Notes: generated by a model from the letters alone, not told the origin. Positions 8,923-16,323 are shown, numbered from the stretch's first letter. The stretch: 64,000 bases of DNA from Roseomonas nitratireducens (GCF_017813355.1 NZ_JAGIYZ010000001.1:1-64000); one strand, 5' to 3'. Translations and numbers: made by a program.

Positions 8923-9747
8923 TCACTCGGGCGTCACCCGCTGGACGGACACGCCGGCGCCGGCCTCCGTCTCCAGCGCGGCGAGAAGCGCGGCGAGCAT
9001 ATCGCCGGCCGCTTCTTCGAAGCCGAAGGGCGGGTTCACCACCAGCAACCCGCTGCCGTTCAGCCGACGCGGATCGGTGGGCTCGCGCAGCCACAGCTCG
9101 GCCGCGACCACGTCCCGCACCGCGGAGGCGCGCAGCGCGTCGTGGAAGTCGCGTACCGGGGCGCGATGCTTCACGGGATACCAGGCGGCGACGATGGCGG
9201 CGCGGAAGCGCCGGTTCACCTCGGTGATCGCCGCTGCGAGGCGCGCGAACTCGTCCTCCTTCTCGAAGGGCGGGTCCAGCAGCACCAGGCCGCGCCGCTC
9301 GGGGAAGGGGGTCAGGGCGCGGATCGCTTCCCACGCGTCGCGGCGATGCACCGCCACCTGGCGGTCGCGTGCGAACAGCGTCCGCAGTGCGGCATGGTCC
9401 TCGGGGTGCAGCTCGCAGCAGGCGAGTCGGTCATGGTCGCGCAGCACGCCGCGGATCAGCGACGGAGATCCCGGGTAGCGCGCCGGGAAGCCCTGCGCGC
9501 GCAGCGCGTCGACATAGGGCGCGAGCGGACCGTCCCGCACATCCGCCAGCCGCAGGGCGCCCTTCGCCGCTTCGCCGGTGCGCTGGGCCTCGGTCGCGCC
9601 GAGGTCGTAGATGCCCCGCCCGGCATGGGTGTCCAGCACCGCGAAGGGCGCCGGCTTGCGCGCCAGCGCGCCGAGCAGCCACACCAGAAGGACATGCTTG
9701 AGGCAGTCCGCATGGTTCCCGGCGTGGAAGGCGTGGCGGTAGTTCAT
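8923..9747 (-). CDS. rlmJ: 23S rRNA (adenine(2030)-N6)-methyltransferase RlmJ
   Basis: A 274-residue protein with the RlmJ N-terminus MNYRHAFHAGNHADCLKHVL, which is nearly invariant in this family. It also has the N6-adenine methyltransferase catalytic motif DPPF within LVLLDPPFEKEDEF (near residue 166) and the later NPPFGFEE segment. It methylates A2030 of 23S rRNA using S-adenosylmethionine. It converges on the SLC13 gene (58-bp gap). Its upstream region contains a 24-bp tandem repeat separating it from the cupin gene. Confidence 0.95.
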   Translation of the reverse strand: MNYRHAFHAGNHADCLKHVLLVWLLGALARKPAPFAVLDTHAGRGIYDLGATEAQRTGEAAKGALRLADVRDGPLAPYVDALRAQGFPARYPGSPSLIRGVLRDHDRLACCELHPEDHAALRTLFARDRQVAVHRRDAWEAIRALTPFPERRGLVLLDPPFEKEDEFARLAAAITEVNRRFRAAIVAAWYPVKHRAPVRDFHDALRASAVRDVVAAELWLREPTDPRRLNGSGLLVVNPPFGFEEAAGDMLAALLAALETEAGAGVSVQRVTPE

Positions 9748-9781
9748 CGTGGCGCGGTCATGGCGCGATGCGGGGCGTCGC

Positions 9782-9862
9782 GCAATGGCGCGCTGGACGG
9801 CGGGTGCAATGGCGCGCTGGACGGCGGGTGCAATGGCGCGCTGGATGCCGGGCGCAATGGCG
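9782..9862. repeat. 24-bp tandem repeat, about 3.4 copies
   Basis: The unit GCAATGGCGCGCTGGACGGC plus GGGT begins at 9782 and repeats at 9806, 9830 and, partly, 9854, with an exact 24-bp period. The first two copies are identical. The third differs in a few bases, and the fourth stops after about 9 bases. The array lies 35-115 bp upstream of rlmJ and just after the cupin stop, on the minus-strand reading. The period is a multiple of three, but no credible protein spans it. Confidence 0.9.
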
Positions 9863-9873
9863 AGCGGCGCCGC

Positions 9874-10230
9874 TCAGTAGTGCGCCACCTCCACCAGCAG
9901 GCAGCCGCCGGGGCTGGCCAGCGTCGCGCGCCGCGCGCCATGCGCGATCGTCAGCGCGGCCGGCGCGTGCAGCGGCGCGGGATGCCCGTCGATCGACACC
10001 TCCCCCCGCAGCAGCAGGTATTCCTGCCAGTAGTCGCCCTCCGATGGCGGTGCCTCGGGCAGGGTGCCGCCCGGCGGCAGGCGCAGCATCTGCACCCGCG
10101 CGCCGCGGCCCGTGGTGGGGTCGAGCGAATTGGCCAGGATGCGCACGGCCACGCCCTCCGGTGCGCCGGGCAGGTGGAACCAGCCCTCGCCATCCTCGAA
10201 CTGATGCACTTCCCCGGCGGTGACGCGCAT
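9874..10230 (-). CDS. Small cupin-domain protein
   Basis: A 118-residue protein that folds as a single cupin by pattern: a first conserved segment around QMLRLPPGGTLPEAPP, then YWQEYLLLRGEVSIDG (the usual G-E-x-x-L position), and a third around AALTIAHGARRATLASPGG. The classical metal-binding His residues are mostly missing (no HxH before the Glu), so catalysis is uncertain. A GGGAGG-like site precedes the ATG at 10230. It lies 64 bp downstream of the NAD-kinase-like gene and may belong to the same transcript. The specific function is unknown. Confidence 0.7.
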   Translation of the reverse strand: MRVTAGEVHQFEDGEGWFHLPGAPEGVAVRILANSLDPTTGRGARVQMLRLPPGGTLPEAPPSEGDYWQEYLLLRGEVSIDGHPAPLHAPAALTIAHGARRATLASPGGCLLVEVAHY

Positions 10231-10294
10231 GCGGGTTCCTCCCTTGGACAGGAGTCATCCTGCGACGCGACCCGGCGCGCGTCCCTGCGCCGGA

Positions 10295-11191
10295 TCAAGC
10301 CGGCACGGCGAGGTTGAGCCGCCGCGCCGCGGGCGCGACGGTGACGCGGCGGCCCCAGCCGAAGGCCAGCCGGTCCGTCTCGATGCCGTCGGCGAAGATC
10401 GTGCCGCCCTCGTCCATCTCGGACGTCACGGTCAGCGGCGCGTCCTCCACCAGGCCGGCGACCAGGTCCGCCCCGGTCGCCGGCCCCGGCCAGGCTTCCC
10501 GCACCAGGAAGCCGAGCCGCGGCGCGGTCGGCGGCAGGTCGAGCCGCCGGCCCGTCGCGCGCTGGATCGAGGCCGCCCAGCCCGTCGCCCCCGTGCCCGT
10601 CGCGACGATCAGGCCGGAGGAGGATTGCCTCTCCCGCGCACCGTTCGCCATCAGCGTGTACCGCGCCGATTGGTGGCTGCGATGGCCGATGAAGACCTCG
10701 TTCAGCGCGAGCAGGCCCTCCCCGTCGTCGAGCCGCGCCTCGGCCATGGTGCGCGGTTCGAGAGCGATGCTGCCGGCGGCGGCCTCGGCGATCGCTTCCT
10801 CCGCCTCCGCGACGCGGAAGCGCACCAGCACCCCGGCGTTGCGGCCGGGCGCGGGGTCGATGCCGATCACGGTCTGGCCATCGAGGTACTTCGCGACGTT
10901 GGCGACGAGCCCGTCCGGGCCGAGGGTGAGCACGATATCCTCCGGCCCGAAGACGAAGCGCTCGAGCTCGCCGCGCATCAGCACCGCCTGTCGCCAGTCC
11001 GGCGGGATGGCGGCGCGGACGCGGCGCAGGGCCTCGGTGAAGTCGCGATGCGCCGCCTCCACTTCGCTCAGGTCGATCCCCCGCCGCTCCAGCACGAAGC
11101 GGGCGGAGGCGAGGGTCGCATGGGTGGCGCGGACACGGTCGAGCTCCGTCTCCCGCCGCACCAGCACCACCCGGGGGGCGAGGATCGCCAT
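10295..11191 (-). CDS. NAD-kinase-like protein with altered GGDGT motif
   Basis: A 298-residue protein resembling the ATP-NAD kinase fold. At residues 91-95 the phosphate-binding GGDGT motif appears as GPDGL (Asp 93 kept). Further on, LNEVFIGH matches the conserved NE segment, and SSGLIVATGTGATGW matches the glycine-rich region that normally reads S-T-P-T-G-S-T-A-Y. It is longer at the N-terminus than usual NadK, with a helical stretch. It probably binds ATP or NAD, but kinase activity is uncertain because the motif is changed. It starts 5 bp after the SPFH gene in the same direction, so the two are almost certainly co-transcribed, and a NUDIX-type regulator is divergent from them. Confidence 0.75.
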   Translation of the reverse strand: MAILAPRVVLVRRETELDRVRATHATLASARFVLERRGIDLSEVEAAHRDFTEALRRVRAAIPPDWRQAVLMRGELERFVFGPEDIVLTLGPDGLVANVAKYLDGQTVIGIDPAPGRNAGVLVRFRVAEAEEAIAEAAAGSIALEPRTMAEARLDDGEGLLALNEVFIGHRSHQSARYTLMANGARERQSSSGLIVATGTGATGWAASIQRATGRRLDLPPTAPRLGFLVREAWPGPATGADLVAGLVEDAPLTVTSEMDEGGTIFADGIETDRLAFGWGRRVTVAPAARRLNLAVPA

Positions 11192-11196
11192 GGCCG

Positions 11197-12249
11197 TCAG
11201 GCCCCCTTCCGGGGCGCCGCGAGCGCGGCGCCGAAGGCATCGCCCAACTGCGCGACGATATCCGGGCCGAGATTGAGCGTGCCGATCTTGGCGGACGCCA
11301 TGCCATGCCGCAGCGCTTCCGCGATGACGACGATGTCCGGCATGGACCGGGCGATCTCGGCGCGGGCGCGTTCCGCCTCCAGCCTGGCGCCGTCGATGGC
11401 GCGGGTCGCGGCGGCCTCGGCATCGGCGGCGACGCCGCGGGCCTGCGCGGCGGCGGTCGCGCCGATGGCCTGGGTCTCGCTCGCCGATTCGGCGGCGATG
11501 CGCGCGGCCTCGGCCTCGGCTTCGGACCTCGCGCGGGCATTGTCGCGTTCGCGGGCGATCAGCGCGGCGCGCTCCTCCTCCAGCCGGATGCGGGCGCGGG
11601 TCTCGTTCTGCGCGATCGCGGCCTCCTTCTCCACCGCCGCGGCGCGGCGGGCGAAGGTGGCTTCGTCCGCGCCCTGCTGCAGGCGTTCGAGCGTCGGCTG
11701 GCGCAGCGCGCGCACCAGTTCGGGGGAGGGCGAGAGGTCGGACAGCCGCACGCCGGCGAGGGCCACGCCGATCTCCTCGAACTGCCGGGTCGCGGCGAGC
11801 GCGGCCTCGACCGCCTGTTGCAGCGCGCCGATGCCGTCCGCGAGCAGCGTGGCGACGTCGCGCGCGCCGACATGGCGCTCGACCGCCGCCTTCACCAGGC
11901 CATCGATGAGCGCGCCGACCTGGGCCACAGGCTCCGCATTCGGGAAGCCGGTGCGCGGGTCGACCGAGAAGTCGAGCCTTTCGCCGAGCAGCAGCGGGTC
12001 GGCGGCGCGCCAGGTGACGACGCCCTGGGCGGTGACGGCCTGGAAGTCCCGCGTGACGGCGCTGACGGCGACGACGTTGTCGCGGTCATCGGCCGGCACC
12101 TCGACGAGGGAGGTGCCGCCGGCGGTGAGGAACCAGGCGGACAGGCCACGCCCCGAGCGGACGAGGCGGCCGTTGCGGTGGATGGCGAGGAAGGCGGAGG
12201 CCTCGGCGCGGGCGTGGGTCCAGGGACCGAGGCGGCGGATGGTGGTCAT
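11197..12249 (-). CDS. SPFH/band-7 domain protein
   Basis: A 350-residue protein. Residues 1-180 look like an SPFH (stomatin/prohibitin/flotillin/HflK) domain: TSLVEVPADDRDNVVAVSAV, then WRAADPLLLGERLDFSV. A long Ala/Glu/Arg coiled coil follows from about 215 to 320 (EKEAAIAQNETRARIRLEEE), as in flotillin-like proteins. No strong N-terminal membrane helix is present; a weakly hydrophobic segment such as SAWFLTAGG might attach peripherally. AGGAGG sits just upstream of the ATG at 12249. The gene is first in the operon with the NAD-kinase-like gene, under the palindromic operator region at 12310-12358. Confidence 0.85.
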   Translation of the reverse strand: MTTIRRLGPWTHARAEASAFLAIHRNGRLVRSGRGLSAWFLTAGGTSLVEVPADDRDNVVAVSAVTRDFQAVTAQGVVTWRAADPLLLGERLDFSVDPRTGFPNAEPVAQVGALIDGLVKAAVERHVGARDVATLLADGIGALQQAVEAALAATRQFEEIGVALAGVRLSDLSPSPELVRALRQPTLERLQQGADEATFARRAAAVEKEAAIAQNETRARIRLEEERAALIARERDNARARSEAEAEAARIAAESASETQAIGATAAAQARGVAADAEAAATRAIDGARLEAERARAEIARSMPDIVVIAEALRHGMASAKIGTLNLGPDIVAQLGDAFGAALAAPRKGA

Positions 12250-12309
12250 GGTGGCCTCCTTTCGGGCCGGTGCGGGCGAGGGGCCCGCTGGGGTGCTGCC
12301 TTCATACGC

Positions 12310-12358
12310 TTGCAATTCACAAAATGCAATTTGTAAATTGCATAACGCGCCTTGCAAG
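12310..12358. promoter_or_regulatory. Palindromic operator cluster in the SPFH / NUDIX-regulator divergent promoter
   Basis: An A+T-rich island in a roughly 70% G+C region. Bases 12324-12343 form a near-perfect palindrome with 9-bp arms ATGCAATTT and AAATTGCAT around a 2-bp centre. Further TTGCA half-sites occur at 12310-12315, and an 8-bp palindrome CTTGCAAG lies at 12351-12358. On the minus strand, TTGCAT and TATGAA 17 bp apart could serve as -35 and -10 boxes for the SPFH gene and overlap the palindrome. NrtR-type regulators bind such inverted repeats in divergent promoters, so autoregulation plus control of the SPFH operon is likely; this is an inference. Confidence 0.75.
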
Positions 12359-12388
12359 TCGGCGCCCGCCCGCCCCATCCTCCGTCCC

Positions 12389-13057
12389 ATGGCCGGCCAG
12401 GAAAAACGCCCCATCGTCACCGTGGACACCGTGCTGTTCACGCTGCGCGACGGCCGCCTCGCCACGCTTCTCCAGCGCCGGGACAAGCCGCCCCATGCCG
12501 GCAGCCTGGCCCTGGTCGGGGGCTATGTCCGGCCGGAGGAAGACGCCTCCACCACCGATGCAGCCGCGCGCATCCTGGCCCAGAAGGCGGGGCTCGCGGG
12601 CCTGTTCCTCGAACAGCTCGCGACCTTCTCCGGGCCCGTCCGAGACCCCCGCGGCTGGTCGCTGTCCGTCGCCCACTATGCGCTGGTGCCGGAAGCAGCC
12701 CTCGCCGCCGCGCACGACCTCGACGCCTTCCCGGTCGACGACCCGCCGCCCCTGCCCTTCGACCACGGCGCCATCCTCGCCGCCGCACTCGCCCGCATCC
12801 GCAACAAGGGCGCGTGGTCGAGCCTGCCCGCCCTGCTGCTGCCGGAGACCTTCACCCTCCCCGACCTCAAGGCGGTCTACGAGGCGGTGATGGACGAACG
12901 CCTCAACGACAGTGCCTTCCGCCGCAAGATCACGGAACTCCGCCTGATCGAGGAAGTGCCCGACGCACGCAGCCCCGCCACCGCGGAACGCCGCCGCCCG
13001 GCGCAGCTCTACCGCCTGGCCCGCAGGGCGCTGGTGGCGTTCGACCGGGTGATCTGA
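12389..13057 (+). CDS. NUDIX-domain / winged-helix regulator (NrtR-like)
   Basis: A 222-residue protein with an N-terminal NUDIX domain (residues 8-140; VDTVLFTLRDGRLATLLQRR) and a C-terminal winged helix (about 150-220; FTLPDLKAVYEAVMDERLND then FRRKITELRLIEEV). The Nudix box at 44-70 is degenerate: the catalytic REUXEE part reads ARILAQ, so pyrophosphohydrolase activity is probably lost. This is typical of NrtR-type regulators that sense NAD-related metabolites such as ADP-ribose. It is divergent from the SPFH/NAD-kinase-like operon, with the palindrome at 12324-12343 between them. The ATG at 12389 is supported by the conserved domain start. Confidence 0.87.
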   Translation: MAGQEKRPIVTVDTVLFTLRDGRLATLLQRRDKPPHAGSLALVGGYVRPEEDASTTDAAARILAQKAGLAGLFLEQLATFSGPVRDPRGWSLSVAHYALVPEAALAAAHDLDAFPVDDPPPLPFDHGAILAAALARIRNKGAWSSLPALLLPETFTLPDLKAVYEAVMDERLNDSAFRRKITELRLIEEVPDARSPATAERRRPAQLYRLARRALVAFDRVI

Positions 13058-13070
13058 CGGGGACGCGCGC

Positions 13071-13287
13071 GAGGGGACGCCGCCCCCTCGCGCTCCCCCG
13101 CCGAGGGCCGAAAGGCCCTCGGAACCCAAGTGATTCAATCGGGGATGGCGGGGAGGGGGCTCGCAGGTGCGCCTTTCGCCAAGGCGCCCAACCGCCGCCT
13201 CCCCGCCAGCCCCGATCAGGTCCTGGCTTCCAAAGGCCTTTCGGCCTTTGGCGGGGTGAGGTGCGGAGAGGGGCAGCGCCCCTCTCT
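13071..13287. repeat. REPIN-like palindromic element, copy A
   Basis: A 217-bp element between the convergent NUDIX-regulator and tsaD genes. The left end (13071-13127) has a hairpin around GAGGGGACGCCGCCCCCTC, then GAGGGCCGAAAGGCCCTCGG, then AACCC. The right end (about 13228-13286) carries the inverted counterpart, AAAGGCCTTTCGGCCTTTGG and a hairpin around GAGGGGCAGCGCCCCTC. Inside lies a second inverted repeat (13141-13156 with 13198-13213, 15 of 16 bp paired). The end structure recurs at 43929-44132 with a different inside. It can probably act as a two-way terminator for the flanking genes. Confidence 0.8.
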
Positions 13288-13298
13288 GCGGCGCCCCA

Positions 13299-14345
13299 TC
13301 AAACCCCGGCCAACTCCGCCAGCGGCCAGCGCGGCCTGGGGTTGTGGTCGAGCGGGTCGCTCAGCCCCGCGTGCAGGCGTTCGATGCCGGCCCAGGCCAC
13401 CATCGCCGCGTTGTCCGTGCAGTAGCGCAGGGGTGGCGCCAGCATCGGCACGCCCGCCATGCCGGCGACGCCGGCGAGTGCCGCGCGCACCGCCTGGTTC
13501 GCCGCGACGCCCCCGGCGACCACGACGGCGCTCGCCTCGGGCAGCATGAGGAGCGCGTTGCGCGCCCGGTCCGCCAGCACCGCGGCGACGGCGGCCTGGA
13601 AGGACGCCGCGACATCCGGATGCGCCGCGCCCTGCGCCACCGCCCGCGCCACCGCGGTCTTGAGCCCGCTGAAGGAGAAGTCGCAGCCCGGCCGCCCCAG
13701 CAGCGGCCGCGGCAGCGGCACCGCCCGCGCGTCGCCGCCGGCGGCCAGCCGCTCAAGATGCGGTCCGCCCGGCCAGGGCAGGCCCATCAGCTTCGCCGCC
13801 TTGTCGAAGGCTTCCCCCACCGCGTCGTCCAGCGTGCTGCCGAGCCTCCGGTAGCGACCGAGCCCTTCCACCGCGACGCATTGGCAATGCCCGCCCGAGA
13901 CGAGCAGCAGCAGGTAGGGAAACGCGGGCGCGCCTTCGGGCAGCAGGCCCGGCAGGCGCGCGGTCAGCGCGTGCGCCTCCAGGTGGTTCACCGCGACGAA
14001 GGGCAGGCCGCGGGCGATCGCGACACCCTTGCCGAAGCAGGCGCCGACGATCAGCCCGCCGATCAGCCCGGGCCCCGACGTGGCGGCGACGGCGCCAAGA
14101 TCGCCGAAGCCCAGCCCCGCGCGCGCCAGCACCCGTTCGGCAAGCCCCGGCAGGGCGGCGAGATGCGCGCGCGCGGCGATCTCCGGCACCACGCCGCCGA
14201 AGGCCGCGTGTTCCCGTTCCTGGCTCAGCACCCCCTCGGCCAGGATGCGTCCGTCGGGCGCGAGCACGGCGGCCGCCGTCTCGTCGCAGCTGCTCTCGAG
14301 CCCGAGCACCGGCCGATCCAGGGGAAAGCCACCTTCCGCGCGCAT
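13299..14345 (-). CDS. tsaD: tRNA N6-adenosine threonylcarbamoyltransferase TsaD
   Basis: A 348-residue protein of the Kae1/TsaD family. It opens with VLGLESSCDETAAAV, has the iron-binding motif NHLEAH near residue 113, SGGHCQ with the phosphate-binding loop, and the late ligand YCTDNAAM. It transfers the threonylcarbamoyl group onto A37 of ANN-decoding tRNAs, together with TsaB and TsaE. The ATG at 14345 gives the canonical N-terminus; a longer start would add a Cys/Arg-rich tail. It is divergent from hemC with only 23 bp between starts, so their promoters must overlap or lie inside the genes. Confidence 0.96.
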   Translation of the reverse strand: MRAEGGFPLDRPVLGLESSCDETAAAVLAPDGRILAEGVLSQEREHAAFGGVVPEIAARAHLAALPGLAERVLARAGLGFGDLGAVAATSGPGLIGGLIVGACFGKGVAIARGLPFVAVNHLEAHALTARLPGLLPEGAPAFPYLLLLVSGGHCQCVAVEGLGRYRRLGSTLDDAVGEAFDKAAKLMGLPWPGGPHLERLAAGGDARAVPLPRPLLGRPGCDFSFSGLKTAVARAVAQGAAHPDVAASFQAAVAAVLADRARNALLMLPEASAVVVAGGVAANQAVRAALAGVAGMAGVPMLAPPLRYCTDNAAMVAWAGIERLHAGLSDPLDHNPRPRWPLAELAGV

Positions 14346-14368
14346 GGGCGGGGTTCTATGACGACAGC

Positions 14369-15355
14369 ATGTCCCTTGCACACCCCGCCGCCGTGCCGAA
14401 GCATCGCCGCGCCCTGCCGCTGCGCGTCGGCACCCGCGCCTCGCCGCTCGCGCTCTGGCAGACGCGGGACTTCCTCGACCGCGTCACGCGCTTCTGCCCG
14501 GTGCTGCGCGACGCGAAGGCGTTCGAGGAACACCAGCTCATGACCTCCGGCGACCTCATCCAGGATCGCCGCCTGGCCGAGATCGGCGGCAAGGGGCTCT
14601 TCGCGAAGGAGATCCACGAGGCGCTGCTCGACCGCCGTATCGACTTCGCGGTGCATTCGCTCAAGGACCTCGAGACCGAGATGCCGCCCGGCATCGTGCT
14701 CGCCTGCACGCTGAAGAGGGAGGACGCGCGCGACGCGTTGCTGCCGGGGCCCGCCCTGCCCGCCTGCGACCCGGCGAACCCCTTCGCGGCGCTGCCGAAG
14801 GGGGCGGTCATCGGCACCTCCTCCGTCCGGCGCCAGTCGCAGCTGCTCCATGCGCGCCCGGACCTGCAGGTCACCATGTTCCGCGGCAACGTCCAGACCC
14901 GGCTGCGCAAGCTGGCGGAAGGGGAAGCCGCGGCGACGCTGCTCGCCCTGGCCGGATTGCGGCGGCTGGGGCTCGAGCCCGAGGGCAGCGTCGCCATCGA
15001 CCCGGAGGCGATGGTCCCCGCCGCCGGCCAGGGCATCGTCGGCGTCACGGTGCGGGCGGACGACACCGAGCTGCACGAACTGCTCTCCGGCATCGAGGAC
15101 CCCGAGGCGCGCGCCGTCTCCTCCGCCGAACGCGGGCTGCTCGCGGCGCTCGACGGGTCCTGCCGCACGCCGATCGGCGGGCATGCGCGGCTGCTGCCGG
15201 ATGGCACGGTCCGGCTGACGGGCCTCGTCGCCCGCGCGGACGGGTCCTTCCTGCTGAAGCGGGTCGCGGAAGGCGCGGCGAGCGACGCGGCGCGGCTGGG
15301 GGATGAACTCGGGCGGGCGCTGCGGCGGGACAGCCCCGCCGATCTCTTTGCGTAG
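14369..15355 (+). CDS. hemC: Porphobilinogen deaminase (hydroxymethylbilane synthase)
   Basis: A 328-residue enzyme that joins four porphobilinogen units into hydroxymethylbilane for haem (and B12) synthesis. It shows LRVGTRASPLALWQT at the N-terminus, HSLKDLETEMP (substrate-binding Asp), IGTSSVRRQSQL, FRGNVQTRL and the cofactor-bearing Cys 265 within LDGSCRTPIGG, to which the dipyrromethane is attached. The gene is divergent from tsaD and followed by hemD after a 90-bp spacer holding a hairpin repeat. Haem genes hemC, hemD and a hemY-N-like gene follow one another here. Confidence 0.97.
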   Translation: MSLAHPAAVPKHRRALPLRVGTRASPLALWQTRDFLDRVTRFCPVLRDAKAFEEHQLMTSGDLIQDRRLAEIGGKGLFAKEIHEALLDRRIDFAVHSLKDLETEMPPGIVLACTLKREDARDALLPGPALPACDPANPFAALPKGAVIGTSSVRRQSQLLHARPDLQVTMFRGNVQTRLRKLAEGEAAATLLALAGLRRLGLEPEGSVAIDPEAMVPAAGQGIVGVTVRADDTELHELLSGIEDPEARAVSSAERGLLAALDGSCRTPIGGHARLLPDGTVRLTGLVARADGSFLLKRVAEGAASDAARLGDELGRALRRDSPADLFA

Positions 15356-15410
15356 GAGGGCGGGGGAGGGAACTCCCCCGCGCCCCCTCCTTTGTTTGTC
15401 CGTCGGCAAG
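15356..15410 (+). repeat. GGAA-loop hairpin repeat, copy 1
   Basis: Immediately after the hemC stop there is a perfect 9-bp stem, GCGGGGGAG (15360-15368) with CTCCCCCGC (15373-15381), closed by a GGAA tetraloop. It is followed by CGCCCCCTCCTTTGTTTGTC. A related sequence occurs in reverse orientation at 25040-25092, including the loop and the pyrimidine-rich tail. It could act as a partial terminator between hemC and hemD. Confidence 0.8.
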
Positions 15411-15445
15411 CCTGCTCGAGCGCCGCGGCCGCGACCCAGGGCGAC

Positions 15446-16147
15446 ATGATGGGCCGGGGCATCCTCGTCACGAGGCCGGAGCCGGGAGGGGCGGAGACGG
15501 CGCGCGCGGTCGCGGCGCTGGGCTGGCATCCGCTGCTCGCGCCGGCCCTGGTCCTGCGCGCGGCACCGGCCCGCGGCCTGCCGAAGGCGCAGGCGATCCT
15601 GCTGCCCAGCCGCGCGGCGGCCCGCGCGCTGCCCCCCGGCGAGACGCCGGTGCTCGCCGTCGGCGCCGGCACGGCGGCCGAGGCGCGCGCGCAGGGCTTC
15701 TCGCAAGTGACGGCCGCCGAGGGCGACGCGGCGGCGCTCGCCGCCCTGGCCGCGGAACGGCTCGACCCGGCATCCGGGCCGCTGCTGCTCGCGGTCGGGC
15801 GCGGCTACAGCATGGACCTCGCGCGGGCGCTCCGCGCGAGGGGTTTCCGCGTCATCCGCCGCATCGCCTACGAGGCCGCGCCGGCAACCGCCCTGCCCGA
15901 GGAGGCCCGTGCCGCGCTCGCCGCCGGCACCGTCGCCGCGGCGCTCTTCACATCGCCGCGGGGCGTGCGGATCACCCTCGCGCTGCTGCGCCAGGCCGGC
16001 CTGGCGGACGCCGCGCGCGGCATCCGCGCGCTCGCGATCAGCGAGCGCATCGCCGAGGCGCTGCGACCTCTGCCCTGGGCGGGCATCGCCGTGACGGAGC
16101 GGCCCGACCCCGCCCTGCTGCCGGCCCTGCTCGGCCCGCCGGGCTGA
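15446..16147 (+). CDS. hemD: Uroporphyrinogen-III synthase
   Basis: A 233-residue protein starting MMGRGILVTRPEPGGAETA, the typical HemD opening. Weakly conserved halves follow: LLAVGRGYSMDLARALRARG in the middle and AALFTSPRGVRITLALLRQAG near residue 165. HemD is poorly conserved in general, and position after hemC supports the assignment. It closes hydroxymethylbilane with inversion of ring D to give uroporphyrinogen III. Start codons at 15446 or 15449 both fit; an upstream TTG at 15392 lies inside the hairpin repeat and is unlikely. Confidence 0.88.
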   Translation: MMGRGILVTRPEPGGAETARAVAALGWHPLLAPALVLRAAPARGLPKAQAILLPSRAAARALPPGETPVLAVGAGTAAEARAQGFSQVTAAEGDAAALAALAAERLDPASGPLLLAVGRGYSMDLARALRARGFRVIRRIAYEAAPATALPEEARAALAAGTVAAALFTSPRGVRITLALLRQAGLADAARGIRALAISERIAEALRPLPWAGIAVTERPDPALLPALLGPPG

Positions 16148-16193
16148 CCGCCGTCGCAGGCGACCGGGCGCGGTCCCGTCGCGCCGAGCACCT

Positions 16194-16227
16194 CGAATCC
16201 CGCCGGCTTCCGGGGATTCGCCGGAAG
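16194..16227. other. Two overlapping, mutually exclusive hairpins after hemD
   Basis: CGAATCCC (16194-16201) pairs with GGGATTCG (16213-16220), and CTTCCGG (16207-16213) pairs with CCGGAAG (16221-16227). The two stems share bases and cannot form together. No T-run follows, so a simple intrinsic terminator is not obvious. They lie in the 176-bp gap before the mitofilin-like gene. Confidence 0.5.
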
Positions 16228-16323
16228 TTGGCGGATACGGCGACCGTCGATGGAACCTTGGCCGACAGGAACGACCCAGCGCGGGGGGCGCCATCCGCCG
16301 CGCGGATTGCTATAGGGCGGCCC

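Noticed and set aside
9782..9862. Possible CRISPR array
   Set aside because: Copies are directly adjacent with a 24-bp period and no unique spacers, and no cas genes occur in the window.
12389..13057. Active ADP-ribose pyrophosphatase
   Set aside because: The catalytic glutamates of the Nudix box are replaced (ARILAQ) and a winged helix follows, so a regulator is more likely.
13071..13287. Insertion sequence or transposon remnant
   Set aside because: No transposase frame, no target-site duplication that I can recognise, and the length is only 217 bp. A REPIN-like element explains it better.
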